From Synergistaceae bacterium UBA6083 (GTDB lineage: Bacteria; Synergistota; Synergistia; Synergistales; 79-D21): a DNA stretch of 64,000 nucleotides. Under the pieces are notes generated by a model. The model was not told the origin of the DNA. It did no database searches and saw only the letters and a list, made by a program, of their open reading frames with translations. The translations under genes and the position numbers were made by a program. The stretch spans positions 1 through 64,000 of the forward strand of contig DIXJ01000015.1 of NCBI GenBank assembly GCA_002436015.1. The letters are read 5' to 3'. Position 1 is the first letter of the stretch. The number at the start of each line of letters is the position of its first letter. This document shows positions 34,361 to 43,118 of this stretch, in pieces.

Positions 34361-35128
34361 TCACTGGAACTCAAGCGTTTCACCATCGGCGGGGATGAAA
34401 AACGAATCCCTGGATTTCGAATCCGGAAGCCTCAACGCGAGAAATCGCTTGAGGTCATCCCTCGTCGTCCTGCAATGGTTGATTGAATCCATGTGGACGC
34501 AGATGATCCTGGCTCCCGGCAAAGAATGATGTATTTCCAGCAAATCGTCCGGCGTCAGCGTAATGGGATCACCCTCGGAAAATTGGGCCGTGCCGCCAAA
34601 AGCGATGATGACCCCCGGCTTGTATCGATCGAGAGTCGATTCCAGGTCTTCAAAAAATACCGTATCGCCGGTGATATAGAGAGTCGGTTCATTTGCCGCG
34701 CTAAACACGTAACCGGACGAAACTCCCATCAGTTCCGCAACCCCGCCAGAACCATGCTGACCGGGAACTCGGCGGATGGTGACGGAGTCGACGGTTAACT
34801 GGCTAGTGACAGGCATGACCCTTGAGAATCCCATTTTTTCGAAACGCTCTGCATCCTCGGGTTGGCAAATCAAGTGGGTATCTTTGGGCAGGCGGTTTTT
34901 CGCAGCCTCGTCAAAATGATCCAGGTGAAGGTGCGTAACAAGGCAATACCGTGGTAATTGCAGGCTGGCTAAATCAAGCGGCAGGTCGACTCGGGGGTTT
35001 CTCAGGGAATTCCAGGAATTTCGGATAGGTGGACAGGACTCTTTGGGCGCCAGCATGGGATCGACCAGGATTTGCAAGCCCCCGTACCAAAGTATTCCCG
35101 TTGCATGCCTCAGGTGTTGGTAATTCAT
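34361..35128 (-). CDS. Metallo-beta-lactamase-fold hydrolase (UlaG-like)
   Basis: A 255-residue MBL-fold protein starting MNYQHLRHATGILWYGG, as in UlaG/beta-lactamase_2-type enzymes that begin with H-A-x-x-x-I-x-x-x-G. The metal motif is VTHLHLDHFDEAA near 68, then PGQHGSG near 130 and ITGDTVFF near 163. CAGGAGGG precedes the ATG at 35128; the frame is open much further upstream but overlaps the EamA gene region. The substrate is unknown. Confidence 0.82.
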   Translation of the reverse strand: MNYQHLRHATGILWYGGLQILVDPMLAPKESCPPIRNSWNSLRNPRVDLPLDLASLQLPRYCLVTHLHLDHFDEAAKNRLPKDTHLICQPEDAERFEKMGFSRVMPVTSQLTVDSVTIRRVPGQHGSGGVAELMGVSSGYVFSAANEPTLYITGDTVFFEDLESTLDRYKPGVIIAFGGTAQFSEGDPITLTPDDLLEIHHSLPGARIICVHMDSINHCRTTRDDLKRFLALRLPDSKSRDSFFIPADGETLEFQ

Positions 35129-35210
35129 GAGTCCCTCCTGGTTCGTTCGCGGCTGTGCTGAAGTTATCGTATGGGCCGGGATGCCGGCTGAGCCTGGTAT
35201 TCTTTCCCGT

Positions 35211-36116
35211 TCAGGGCAACGATGCGGATGGAGATTCAACGGCCACCGGGACCACCTTGAGCGGCAAGAGTTCCGTGATGAGGATCGAGATGAAAATGAG
35301 AACGCAGCCGGCAATCATCTTCCCTGTAAAGATCTCCCCGAGAACCATCGCCCCCGCTACCGCCCCGAAAACCCCCTCCAGGCTGAGGATCAGTGCCGTG
35401 TGGGTGGACGTCGTGTGCTTCTGGGCCACGTTTTGGGTCACCAGGGCAAACACCGTGCCCAGAAAGATGTTATAGGCCAGCGCTGTCCAGGCTACCGGGG
35501 AGACGTGCGCGGGGAGCTTTTCCAGGAATGGTGCCAGGATAAGGGCAACACAACCGACAACCCCGATCTGCAGGATGGCGAGCGGCACAGGATCGTGATT
35601 CCGCACGGATCGTTCGACCACCAGCATGTGGAGAGCGAGAAAAAACGCGCTGAGAAGGCTGAGCCCGTCTCCTAGACCAATGGAGAAACCGCCCTGGAGT
35701 GTCAGGAAGGACATCCCCACAAAGCAGAGCGAGGCCGTGAAGAATGCCCCGAACCCTGGAAAACGCCGCGTCGCGACCCATAGGAGAAGGGGTACGAGGA
35801 CGACATAGGCCGTCGTAATGAAGGCCTGCTTCCCTGCGGTGGTGTAAACCAGTCCTGTCGTCGAGGCCAAAAACGACATCGCAAGGATGCATCCCGCCAG
35901 CAGCCCGGACCTTGCGGCCGGGAGCGTGAGCGCAGCCATTCGGCGACGGAAAATGACGGATAAAAAGATAAATGACGGGATGAACCTGAACACGATCAGC
36001 CACAGGGGAGTGAAACTTTCAAGTGCCGCCTTTACGGCAACGTAGCCAACGCCCCAGAAAAGGGCTACCCCCAAAAGCGCCGCATCGGCAAGCAACATGG
36101 ACCTTTTCAGGATCAT
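35211..36116 (-). CDS. EamA/DMT-family transporter
   Basis: A 301-residue drug/metabolite transporter with ten predicted helices arranged as two EamA repeats (about 8-140 and 155-285). GVALFWGVGYVAVKAAL near 15 and ALILSLEGVFGAVAGAMVLGE near 245 are the repeat signatures. GGAGG precedes the ATG at 36116; the upstream ATG at 36143 is less well placed. The family exports amino acids and metabolites; the substrate is unknown. Confidence 0.88.
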   Translation of the reverse strand: MILKRSMLLADAALLGVALFWGVGYVAVKAALESFTPLWLIVFRFIPSFIFLSVIFRRRMAALTLPAARSGLLAGCILAMSFLASTTGLVYTTAGKQAFITTAYVVLVPLLLWVATRRFPGFGAFFTASLCFVGMSFLTLQGGFSIGLGDGLSLLSAFFLALHMLVVERSVRNHDPVPLAILQIGVVGCVALILAPFLEKLPAHVSPVAWTALAYNIFLGTVFALVTQNVAQKHTTSTHTALILSLEGVFGAVAGAMVLGEIFTGKMIAGCVLIFISILITELLPLKVVPVAVESPSASLP

Positions 36117-36144
36117 TCGGCGAAACCTCCACAAAAAAGTCATC

Positions 36145-36633
36145 CTAGACTAACACAGCAAGCTTGGTTCGGGTTATACCGTAAGTTCGCCCCTTATGCC
36201 GGATCCATCCCGGCAGGTGCCGGCCGGCGGGATCCCGATGGGTCCAGTGGATCACGCCCCCTTGCCGGTTCCATTCGTATTCACCGCTGAATTCCACGCG
36301 ATCTCCCGGCTTGAGCCCCTCGATCCTTGCCGCCTGGTCGATGTTGTGAGCGATGAGGAGCGTCTGCCCCGATGCCAGCTTAACGATAAAGCGCTGGTGG
36401 CGGCTCCCGTCGTTGTCATCGGGGAGCAGCTTTGTCACGACGCCCGCCCCCTGGACCTGGACCGAGCTCTTGCGATCCGAGAAGAGGCGGGCCATCGCCT
36501 TGTCGCCGGCACCTGCCGAATCGGGGGCTTGAACGCTTCCGGTGGGAACCCGGCCGCTGCCTGCCATCCACCCATAACCAACGACAAGGGCCACGGCAAT
36601 GAGGATCAGTTTCTTTATGCTTACGCGCGGCAT
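36145..36633 (-). CDS. DUF3465 family protein
   Basis: A 162-residue protein with an N-terminal membrane anchor or signal segment (about 7-25) and a C-terminal DUF3465 domain: KLLPDDNDGSRHQRFIVKL near 68, LLIAHNIDQA near 92, RVEFSGEYEWN near 112 and GGVIHWTHRDP near 125. The domain is an OB-like fold of unknown function that is exported in many bacteria. It is 28 bases upstream of the EamA gene on the same strand. Confidence 0.83.
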   Translation of the reverse strand: MPRVSIKKLILIAVALVVGYGWMAGSGRVPTGSVQAPDSAGAGDKAMARLFSDRKSSVQVQGAGVVTKLLPDDNDGSRHQRFIVKLASGQTLLIAHNIDQAARIEGLKPGDRVEFSGEYEWNRQGGVIHWTHRDPAGRHLPGWIRHKGRTYGITRTKLAVLV

Positions 36634-36700
36634 TAATGGCTAGCCTTTCTTTTGATCATCCGGATCGCATCCTCCTGTGTGCGTTTAAATTTCTTCCTGG

Positions 36701-37240
36701 TCATTCCTTGAGAAAGATGCTCTTCCGGTTCAATTCGAGTTTGCTGGAACTTAGGTGAATGCACCCCTCCTCAACTGCCGACAAAATGGCGACGAGGCAA
36801 ACGAACAGGAAGATCTTTTCAGGGGGGCAGGCCATCACAAGGAGCGGGGCCATGTAAACGAGCAATCCCGTCAGCTTGTTTCCCCAGGTATGCAAACCAA
36901 TGACAAGAACCTTGAACCTGTATCCTGCAATGCCGACATTCACCAGCCTGGCAAGCACAACCGCGACCAGTACCGGGAAGAATGGCGCCAATTCCTTTCC
37001 CGTTCTCAGGTACAGGATCAAGACAATCGCCGTGAACATGAAGACGTCCCCGAGCGAGTCCAGTCTTGCCCCTGTCACGCTTTCCGTCTTCGTTTTGCGC
37101 GCGACGAAACCATCGAGGACGTCGCTGAACCCGCAAACCAGGTAAACCCCGATAAAAATACCGGCGTGGTTTCTAAGAGGAACCAGCAACATTGAAAGAA
37201 ACACCCGGCTTAGCGAGACCAGGTTCGCCAAATGCTTCAT
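36701..37240 (-). CDS. CDP-alcohol phosphatidyltransferase family protein
   Basis: A 179-residue membrane enzyme with about five helices. The metal- and CDP-binding signature D-x2-D-G-x2-A-R-x8-G-x3-D-x3-D is intact: SDVLDGFVAR near residue 39 and GARLDSLGD near 57. Members make phospholipids by joining a CDP-linked donor and an alcohol. Which lipid this one makes cannot be told. Confidence 0.9.
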   Translation of the reverse strand: MKHLANLVSLSRVFLSMLLVPLRNHAGIFIGVYLVCGFSDVLDGFVARKTKTESVTGARLDSLGDVFMFTAIVLILYLRTGKELAPFFPVLVAVVLARLVNVGIAGYRFKVLVIGLHTWGNKLTGLLVYMAPLLVMACPPEKIFLFVCLVAILSAVEEGCIHLSSSKLELNRKSIFLKE

Positions 37241-37284
37241 TTGCGAGTCTCCACCTCGATTCGTTCCCGGGAAGCCGAGAGTGC

Positions 37285-37860
37285 TTATCTTGCGGTCAGC
37301 AGCCCCTTTAGCTCGAGTCCATCATGCCAGGCCCTACCGATAGCCGGCCCAATCGACCAATAGCGGTTATCCGGCATCGTCAGGCAGAAAGGACGGACTT
37401 TTTCGATGTCGGGACTGCCCCCCGTCAGGAACCTCTCCTCCGACCAGACCCCCTTCACTTCCCCGATGAAAAGGCTGTCCTTCGGGAGTTCGACGACCTG
37501 GATCAGCTTGCATTCCATGGTCACGGGACATTGCCGGATCATCGGAGCCTTCTCGAGAGAACCGTAAAAGATGTCGAAAAGCACCGATTTGTCGAAGTCG
37601 GTTCCGCTGACCATCCCCATCAAGTCCGTCTGCCGCAGCAGGTCAACCGAAGGGATGTTGATGCTGTACTCACCTGTTTCGAGAATCGAGCCGGCCGTCG
37701 CGTGGAGACCGATGGCAACGCTCATGATCGCGGGCTTGGCATTCACCCGGCTCGCCCAGCCGACTGCCATGAAGTTGGGCCTCTCCCCCATGCATGAACC
37801 GACAATAACCATGGGCATGGGCAGGAGGAACGGGTTGTTTCCGATGTTGACTTTCTCCAC
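37285..37860 (-). CDS. Flavin reductase-like FMN-binding protein
   Basis: A 191-residue protein of the flavin reductase-like (flavoredoxin) family. The FMN-binding pattern includes PMPMVIVGSCMGERPNFMAVGW near residues 14-35 and GEYSINIPS near 63, as in anaerobe flavoredoxins, which transfer electrons in the cytoplasm. It is a lone gene between the CDP-alcohol transferase and OmpH genes. Confidence 0.87.
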   Translation of the reverse strand: MEKVNIGNNPFLLPMPMVIVGSCMGERPNFMAVGWASRVNAKPAIMSVAIGLHATAGSILETGEYSINIPSVDLLRQTDLMGMVSGTDFDKSVLFDIFYGSLEKAPMIRQCPVTMECKLIQVVELPKDSLFIGEVKGVWSEERFLTGGSPDIEKVRPFCLTMPDNRYWSIGPAIGRAWHDGLELKGLLTAR

Positions 37861-37923
37861 GGGTTATTTCCCCCTTTCTCTTTCGGGATCAATCCCATGA
37901 TACCCTCCGCAAGTCATGACAAA

Positions 37924-37953
37924 AAGGGGAATCCCCATTTGAGGATTCCCCTT
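37924..37953 (-). terminator. Terminator hairpin after the OmpH gene
   Basis: AAGGGGAATCC (37924-37934) pairs with 37943-37953 around an eight-base loop. On the minus strand the stem ends in CCCCTT followed by TTT, so it ends the OmpH transcript. Confidence 0.8.
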
Positions 37954-38014
37954 GATTCCGGATTTGCACAGTCTATTAACCTGGACCGGGATGTCTTTCC
38001 ATCCTTGCCCGGTT

Positions 38015-38449
38015 TTAGGAATTTTTCTTCAGCTCTGCGATGACATCGTGGGTAATATCAACTCCGCCCATGAGGGCCTGGGCCACATCAATGACAAGGG
38101 TCAAGCCCTTGGCCTTGGCAACTGAGTGGATCGCAAGGTCGACGTCCTTCAGGAGGGGAGCCATGAGTTTCTGTTCCTCTACCGCCGCTTCGTTCTGTTT
38201 CGTCTGGTAGATTTCGGCCTTCTTCTTATCGTCTTTCTCCTTGGCGATTGCCGCTTTGGCTTCCTCTTGCTTCTTTTGGACAACTTCCTGTATCTGTTTC
38301 CGGACTTGGGCCATCTTCGGGTGCTGGGAAAGCACCGTCTGCGGTTCGATGACGCCGATCTTCTCCGCAGCAAGTGCAACTCCGGAAGCGATTGCCAGGG
38401 AAAATACCGAAAGGATCGCCAGCAGGATCAACTTCTTGCTCGAAACCAT
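38015..38449 (-). CDS. OmpH/Skp-family periplasmic chaperone
   Basis: A 144-residue OmpH-like protein. Residues 1-27 form a signal peptide (KLILLAILSVFSLAIASGVALA). KIGVIEPQTVLSQHPKM starts the mature domain, then a long charged coiled-coil (about 45-100, EVVQKKQEEAKAAIAKEKDD), as in Skp, which escorts outer-membrane proteins. It is consistent with the diderm envelope of Synergistota. Skp genes usually sit by bamA; this one is alone. Confidence 0.87.
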   Translation of the reverse strand: MVSSKKLILLAILSVFSLAIASGVALAAEKIGVIEPQTVLSQHPKMAQVRKQIQEVVQKKQEEAKAAIAKEKDDKKKAEIYQTKQNEAAVEEQKLMAPLLKDVDLAIHSVAKAKGLTLVIDVAQALMGGVDITHDVIAELKKNS

Positions 38450-38650
38450 CAAGCACCCTCCTTTTGGTTACTCAGGGCTACGAGGCCAAATTCTACTATC
38501 GCCGGCCGCTAAAGTCTAGGTAGGATTACCCGATATTCGAGGGCTTGTGCAAGACTTCACCCCGATCCGGTTCAAATAGCGAGGAAACCGCGACAGCAAA
38601 CAATTGCCTATTTGTATTTATAAGTACATTTTATACACTTACATATAAGC

Positions 38651-38679
38651 TTGCAAAGTAAACCCTTTATCTATATAAT
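38651..38679 (+). promoter_or_regulatory. Sigma-70 promoter of ncRNA copy A
   Basis: TTGCAA (38651-38656) and a perfect TATAAT (38674-38679) with a 17-base spacer. The AT-rich stretch upstream (38600-38650) looks like an UP element and is partly shared with the promoter of copy B. A start at G38687 would begin the RNA with GCGAGATA. Confidence 0.85.
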
Positions 38680-38686
38680 CTTACAT

Positions 38687-39019
38687 GCGAGATAGGAAAT
38701 GACGTGGCGAGGCGCGGCAGAGCAAAGCTTCGAAAGGCACGGCTTGCACGGCTAGTCAAGGCACGGCCCGCCAGGGTACGGCAGACGAAGTACGGCATAG
38801 CACGGCTAGACAGGCAAAGACGAGCGGCGGCTTGGCACGGCAAAATACGGGGTGGCTATTCTCGACGTGGCATTGCCCGACGGGAAACAGCCCGCTTGAA
38901 GCGGCCAGGGGCGACCCTTAAGGGTGCGGCACCGCGCGGCAAGGATGAGTCGGTTCTTGATGAATCCGGTTCGGTATCTCGCGAAAGGGTCCTGGGCGGA
39001 AACCTGGGGCCCTTGTTTT
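38687..39019 (+). ncRNA. Structured non-coding RNA, copy A (~333 nt, novel family)
   Basis: A transcription unit with consensus promoter, no conserved protein and an intrinsic terminator. The 5' end GCGAGATA (38687-38694) is perfectly complementary to TATCTCGC (38975-38982), closing the molecule (P1). A 12-bp stem with three G-U pairs (38985-38996 with 39003-39014) and loop CGGAAA, then GTTTT, is the terminator. A homologous RNA lies at 51639-51939: both ends, a GCAAAAT...GGGGT...GTGGC block (near 38840), a CCC-NTAN-GGG hairpin and GTGC-N-GCAC block (near 38915-38933) and GGTTCG-N-TATCTCG are shared. The 5' half holds seven copies of G(C/T)ACGGC. No match to tmRNA, RNase P, 6S or SRP RNA signatures. 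Confidence 0.8.
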
Positions 39020-39154
39020 ATGCCAGCCCGGCCAAGGATCGCCCCTCTCTTTTCGCGCTCCCCAAGGCTTCCCATACTCGACACAGAACGATGGATGTTA
39101 TATGAATATTGTTGTTGGTCGATCTTATTGGACGCCAGACCCGGGAGTGATCGC

Positions 39155-40456
39155 GTGCAGATCCTGGTACTTGGAATCCTTATCCTGCTCAACGGCCTCC
39201 TTGCCATGTCGGAGATCGCCCTTGTGGTTTCCCGAAAATCACGGTTGACGAGCCTCGCCGATGAAGGGAACAAGGCGGCCATCACTGCACTCACGCTCGC
39301 TGAAGATCCCACAAAGTTCCTTTCCACCATCCAGATAGGCATCACCTCGATCGGGATCCTGAGCGGGATCGTCGGCCATGGAGCCTTTGCCGTGCCACTT
39401 TCCCAGTGGCTGCAAAATCTGGGATTCTCACCTCAAACAGCTTCCGTTGCCTCCACCGCCGTAGTCGTCGTGCTCATTACGTATGTTTCCATCGTTGCAG
39501 GCGAACTGGTGCCAAAGCGCATCGGGCAAACCAACCCGGAACAGATCGCGTGCGTAGTGTCCAAGCCCATGCAGCTGCTGGCTACCCTCACTCGGCCATT
39601 CGTGCTGCTCTTGACCTTTTCAACCCACGCTCTCGTGCAAATCCTCGGAGTCAAAAAAGAAGGCCTCGACGACGTTTCCGAAGAGGATATCCAAGCCCTT
39701 TTGGGAGAGGGATCCCAGACAGGCGTAATCGAGAAGCAGCAGCACACGATGTTCCGCAACATTTTCCAGCTCGACGACCGGTTGATTGGTTCCCTCATGG
39801 TTCCCCGCTCCGATGTGGTTTTTCTCGATACCACCCTGCCGGTTGAAGAGAACCTCCTACGCGTGACCGGGTCCGACCACTCGCGATTCCCTGTCTGCGA
39901 CGGCAGCCTGGACAAGCCGATCGGCATCATTCGCGCCAACCAATTGATGGGCAGCATCATAAAAGGCGAAACCCCGGACCTCAGGGCAAACCTCCACCCG
40001 TGCACCTTCGTGCCGGAGACACTGACCGGCCTGGATTTGCTTGAGCAATTCCAAACCGGCTACATGGAGATTGCCTTTGTCATTGATGAATACGGCGAGG
40101 TCCAGGGTGTCGTCACACTCCACGACTTATTGCAGGCGGTAACCGGTGAATTCCAGGAAAGCAACCCGGAGGATGCCTGGGCCGTGCAGCGCGAGGACGG
40201 CTCATGGTTGCTGGATGGGGCAATCCCCATTACCGAAATGATGGACCGGCTGGGTTTGAAGAGCGTACCGGAACTCGAAAGGGGACATTACCATACCGTG
40301 AGCGGCATGGTGATGCTGCTGCTGGGCCGTCTCCCCAGGACAGGGGACCATGTGGACTGGGAAAACTGGCGATTTGAAGTTGTCGACATGGACGAGAAGC
40401 GAATTGACAAGGTGCTTGCTTCATCCCTCCAGGTGCGCAGGGAAAACTCCATTTAG
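39155..40456 (+). CDS. Hemolysin C/CorC-family membrane protein with CBS domains
   Basis: A 433-residue protein: an N-terminal DUF21/CNNM membrane domain (about 1-190, four helices; GLLAMSEIALVVSRKSRL near 12-30 and GELVPKRIG near 120), two CBS domains (about 200-330; MVPRSDVVFLD and FVIDEYGEVQGVVTL) and a C-terminal CorC/HlyC domain. Relatives move Mg2+ or Co2+. The frame is open from 38924 through the ncRNA, but GGGAGTGA precedes the GTG at 39155, where the DUF21 domain starts. It follows the ncRNA terminator by 135 bases. Confidence 0.88.
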   Translation: MQILVLGILILLNGLLAMSEIALVVSRKSRLTSLADEGNKAAITALTLAEDPTKFLSTIQIGITSIGILSGIVGHGAFAVPLSQWLQNLGFSPQTASVASTAVVVVLITYVSIVAGELVPKRIGQTNPEQIACVVSKPMQLLATLTRPFVLLLTFSTHALVQILGVKKEGLDDVSEEDIQALLGEGSQTGVIEKQQHTMFRNIFQLDDRLIGSLMVPRSDVVFLDTTLPVEENLLRVTGSDHSRFPVCDGSLDKPIGIIRANQLMGSIIKGETPDLRANLHPCTFVPETLTGLDLLEQFQTGYMEIAFVIDEYGEVQGVVTLHDLLQAVTGEFQESNPEDAWAVQREDGSWLLDGAIPITEMMDRLGLKSVPELERGHYHTVSGMVMLLLGRLPRTGDHVDWENWRFEVVDMDEKRIDKVLASSLQVRRENSI

Positions 40457-40535
40457 AAGAGATATTTCCCCCGAACGGGAAATTTCAAGGCGTGATCGTG
40501 AGATGCGACAGGCAATTTGTCTGGGTACCGCATGA

Positions 40536-40585
40536 AACGGGAAGGGTGATCTCCAAGCGGAAATTCCCCTTCCCGTTGGTTTTTT
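40536..40585 (+). terminator. Rho-independent terminator after the CBS-domain gene
   Basis: AACGGGAAGGG (40536-40546) pairs perfectly with 40567-40577, with a 20-base loop, followed by GGTTTTTT. Confidence 0.75.
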
Positions 40586-40610
40586 CACGACCCGATCCAG
40601 GTTCCGGTTC

Positions 40611-41711
40611 CTACCGGGACTTCCTAAAAAGCAGTCCAAGCGGGACAAACATCAGCAGGAAAAGCGGGTTGAGAAGGCCGGCGTTGCAGCCGCCACCTGA
40701 ACCACCTGTTTCCTCAAAAAGGTCTTCGGCCCACTGGAGATAAGGATACCCGTCGTTCCTCCGTGAATTCATGGCCCAGACGTCGACGAAATCCCAGCCC
40801 GAGAAAGTGGACTGGGCCTTCATTTGCGAGGTGCTCCTCGGCTCTCCGTAGCCGGTATCGTCCTGCCCCGAAACGTCCTCGTCGTAGTAGCAATCGTTAA
40901 CTACCGGTGCAGCTATTTTCGTACCGATCAATCCGCCACTACCGGTCAGAGCCGTCACCCTGCCGGCCGCGAAACTGGTATCGACCCAATTGTCATCCGC
41001 GTAGCCGATAAGGCCTCCGCAAACACCGCTCTCCACCTCGACATCCGCACGGGAAAAAGAATCGGAGATCCCGGCGTCAAAAATCCACCCAACCAATCCT
41101 CCCACATACTCATTCCCATTTACCGAGCCTAGTGAAAAACACCGCCGAATCGTTGTTAAAGACCAGGCCTTACCGATCAATCCTCCTGCCGCCCCATTGA
41201 CCACAGAAACGGACCCCGTCATCCCGCAATTCTCGATCAGCACATCCTGCGTATAACCGGCCAACGCTCCCGCCTGGGAGTAAGCGTGGATCTCGACGTC
41301 CTCCAGGAACAGGTTCCTGACCGACGAACCCGGGCCCGCAACAGCGGCAAACAACCCCTGGTTCATGCCTGTCAAATCACTGGTATCGTTGATGTACAGG
41401 TTGCTGATCGTGTGATAGTCACCGTCCAGGTGGCCGGCAAAGGATCAGCCGTCCCCGATCGGTACCCACCCTTCTCCCGTGTTGAAGGGGGCTACATCCA
41501 GGTCGATGTCCGCACCCAGCTTGAAATAAACGTCCGGGGAACTGAAATTGCGCATCTCGTCCAGCTGGGCCGCCGTCATGATGATGTACGGGTCACCCTC
41601 CGTCCCAGCGCCATTACCTGAGAAACCATTCGCCAGGCATGGGGAGAAAGAAGAAATGAAGAGAAAAGTCACAACCAACGGAAAAACCAGGAACCATCTT
41701 CTCGTACCCAT
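40611..41711 (-). pseudogene. Synergist-CTERM surface protein interrupted by in-frame TGA
   Basis: The minus-strand frame is open from ATG 41711 to 40611 (366 codons) except for one TGA at 41447-41445 (codon 89). Before it: a signal peptide (residues 1-27) and a region with DPYIIMTAAQLDEM and FKLGADIDLD. After it: FAGHLDGDYHTISNLYI and Gly-rich GLUG-type repeats, then the C-terminal signal GGGCNAGLLNPLFLLMF and a basic RKSR end. The TGA lies where related proteins usually have Ser or Asp after WVPIGDG, so a single nonsense mutation is the simplest view. Selenocysteine is possible in this organism but no reason for one is seen here. The rest of the frame is intact, so the mutation is recent or read through. 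Confidence 0.75.
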
Positions 41712-41848
41712 CGGGCCTCACTCCCTTATTTGCTCAAATCGCATTACTATATTGATAGAATATCTCTTTGTAGAAATATTTTCAATGCGCCTCCCGAATA
41801 GCGCGGTCGCGTCGCCAAGTGTCCTGCCTCCTCCTTGTGGGTAGGGAA

Positions 41849-41887
41849 AAAGGGAATCACCCGACTGTTAGTCGGGTGATTCCCTTT
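41849..41887. terminator. Bidirectional terminator downstream of ilvE
   Basis: A perfect 18-bp stem (41849-41866 with 41870-41887), three-base loop, with AAA and TTT at its ends. It ends ilvE on the minus strand. Confidence 0.88.
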
Positions 41888-41927
41888 AAGGAAAAACCGC
41901 GGGGACACGACTTCTAGATCACACGCG

Positions 41928-42953
41928 TTACTTGACCTCGTGGATCCACCCCTCCGGGGCCTTAATGTCCCCAAATTGGATGCCTGTCAGGGTTTCATAA
42001 AGCTTCTTTGTCACGGGGCCAACTTCCGTCTCGCTGTGGAAGACGTGGAATTTACCCTGGTATTCGATCCCTCCGATGGGGGTGATGACCGCGGCGGTTC
42101 CGCAGGCACCCGCCTCGGCAAACTCGTCCAGCCGGTCGATGTAAACATCCCTTTCCTCGGTTTCCATCCCCAGGATTTCTTTCGCCAGGTGGAGGAGGGA
42201 AATCTTCGTGACACTGGGAAGGATCGAAGGGGATTTCGGGGTGACGAACTTGTTGTCCTTCGTGATCCCGAAGAAGTTTGCGGCTCCGACTTCCTCGACC
42301 TTCGTGTGGGTTGCGGGATCGAGATAGATGCAATCGGCGAACCCCTTCTCCACCGCCAGGGTATGCGGCATCAGGCTGCCGGCGTAGTTCCCGCCGACCT
42401 TCGCAGCGCCGGTGCCGAAGGGGGCTGCCCTGTCGTACTCCGAAACCGTGAAGTTCACCGGGCTCAATCCGCCCTTGAAATAGGCCCCCACGGGCAGGCA
42501 GAAGACGCTGAAAATGTATTCCGGGGCGGGGGAAACACCGATCGTATCGCCAGTCCCGAAGACAAACGGCCTCAGGTAGAGGGTCGCCCCGGTTCCGTAG
42601 GGCGGCACGTAGGCTTCATTCGCCTTGACGACCTGCATGCAGGCATCGATGAACATTTCCACCGGGACTTCCGCCATCAGGATTCTTCGGCAACTGTCCT
42701 GCATCCGCCTCGCGTTCAGGTCGGGCCTGAACAGCTGGATCCCACCCGCCTTCGAGCGATAGGCCTTGAGGCCCTCGAAACAGGACTGCCCGTAATGCAG
42801 AACGGTCGAGGCCTCGCTGATGCAGAGCTTGTTGTCCTCCACCAGTTTTCCCTCGTCCCATTTCCCTTCCTTCCAGCGGGAAACGTACCGCAGATCCGTC
42901 TTCATGTACTTGAAACCAAGGTTGCCCCAGTCGATATCCACTTCCCTGCCCAT
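41928..42953 (-). CDS. ilvE: Branched-chain-amino-acid aminotransferase
   Basis: A 341-residue PLP aminotransferase of fold type IV, which transfers the amino group of Leu, Ile or Val to 2-oxoglutarate. The longer form and the motifs LHYGQSCFEGLKAYR near 52, YLRPFVFGTGD near 128, the PLP Lys in AAKVGGNYAGS near 183 and VEEVGAANFFGI near 220 match the type II group. AAGGAGGGG precedes the ATG at 42953; an upstream ATG at 42983 lacks such a site. It serves synthesis or fermentation of branched-chain amino acids. Confidence 0.94.
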   Translation of the reverse strand: MGREVDIDWGNLGFKYMKTDLRYVSRWKEGKWDEGKLVEDNKLCISEASTVLHYGQSCFEGLKAYRSKAGGIQLFRPDLNARRMQDSCRRILMAEVPVEMFIDACMQVVKANEAYVPPYGTGATLYLRPFVFGTGDTIGVSPAPEYIFSVFCLPVGAYFKGGLSPVNFTVSEYDRAAPFGTGAAKVGGNYAGSLMPHTLAVEKGFADCIYLDPATHTKVEEVGAANFFGITKDNKFVTPKSPSILPSVTKISLLHLAKEILGMETEERDVYIDRLDEFAEAGACGTAAVITPIGGIEYQGKFHVFHSETEVGPVTKKLYETLTGIQFGDIKAPEGWIHEVK

Positions 42954-43118
42954 CTCTTCCCCTCCTTGCATTTGGACAAACATTCTCTCGATAAAAACCT
43001 ATGGCCATATTACAACATGCCGGGGCACGTTTTGTTCCCGGTACAGGACCGAGGCGGCCCGGCTGTATACTTTCAATGACCGGCCAAATACCCCCAATGG
43101 ATGCGGAGGACTCTCCAA

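Noticed and set aside
38687..39019. tmRNA, RNase P or 6S RNA
   Set aside because: No tRNA-like ends or tag frame, no RNase P P4 consensus, and the length and conserved blocks do not fit 6S RNA.
38704..39105. 133-residue basic, Arg/Ala-rich plus-strand frame inside ncRNA copy A
   Set aside because: It runs through the P1 3' strand and the terminator, has repeat-driven composition and does not align as protein with the corresponding frame of copy B beyond the first few codons.
41445..41447. Selenocysteine codon in the Synergist-CTERM protein
   Set aside because: The position is a Ser/Asp loop site in related repeats, with no redox motif or clear SECIS-like hairpin; kept as a finding with nonsense mutation preferred.
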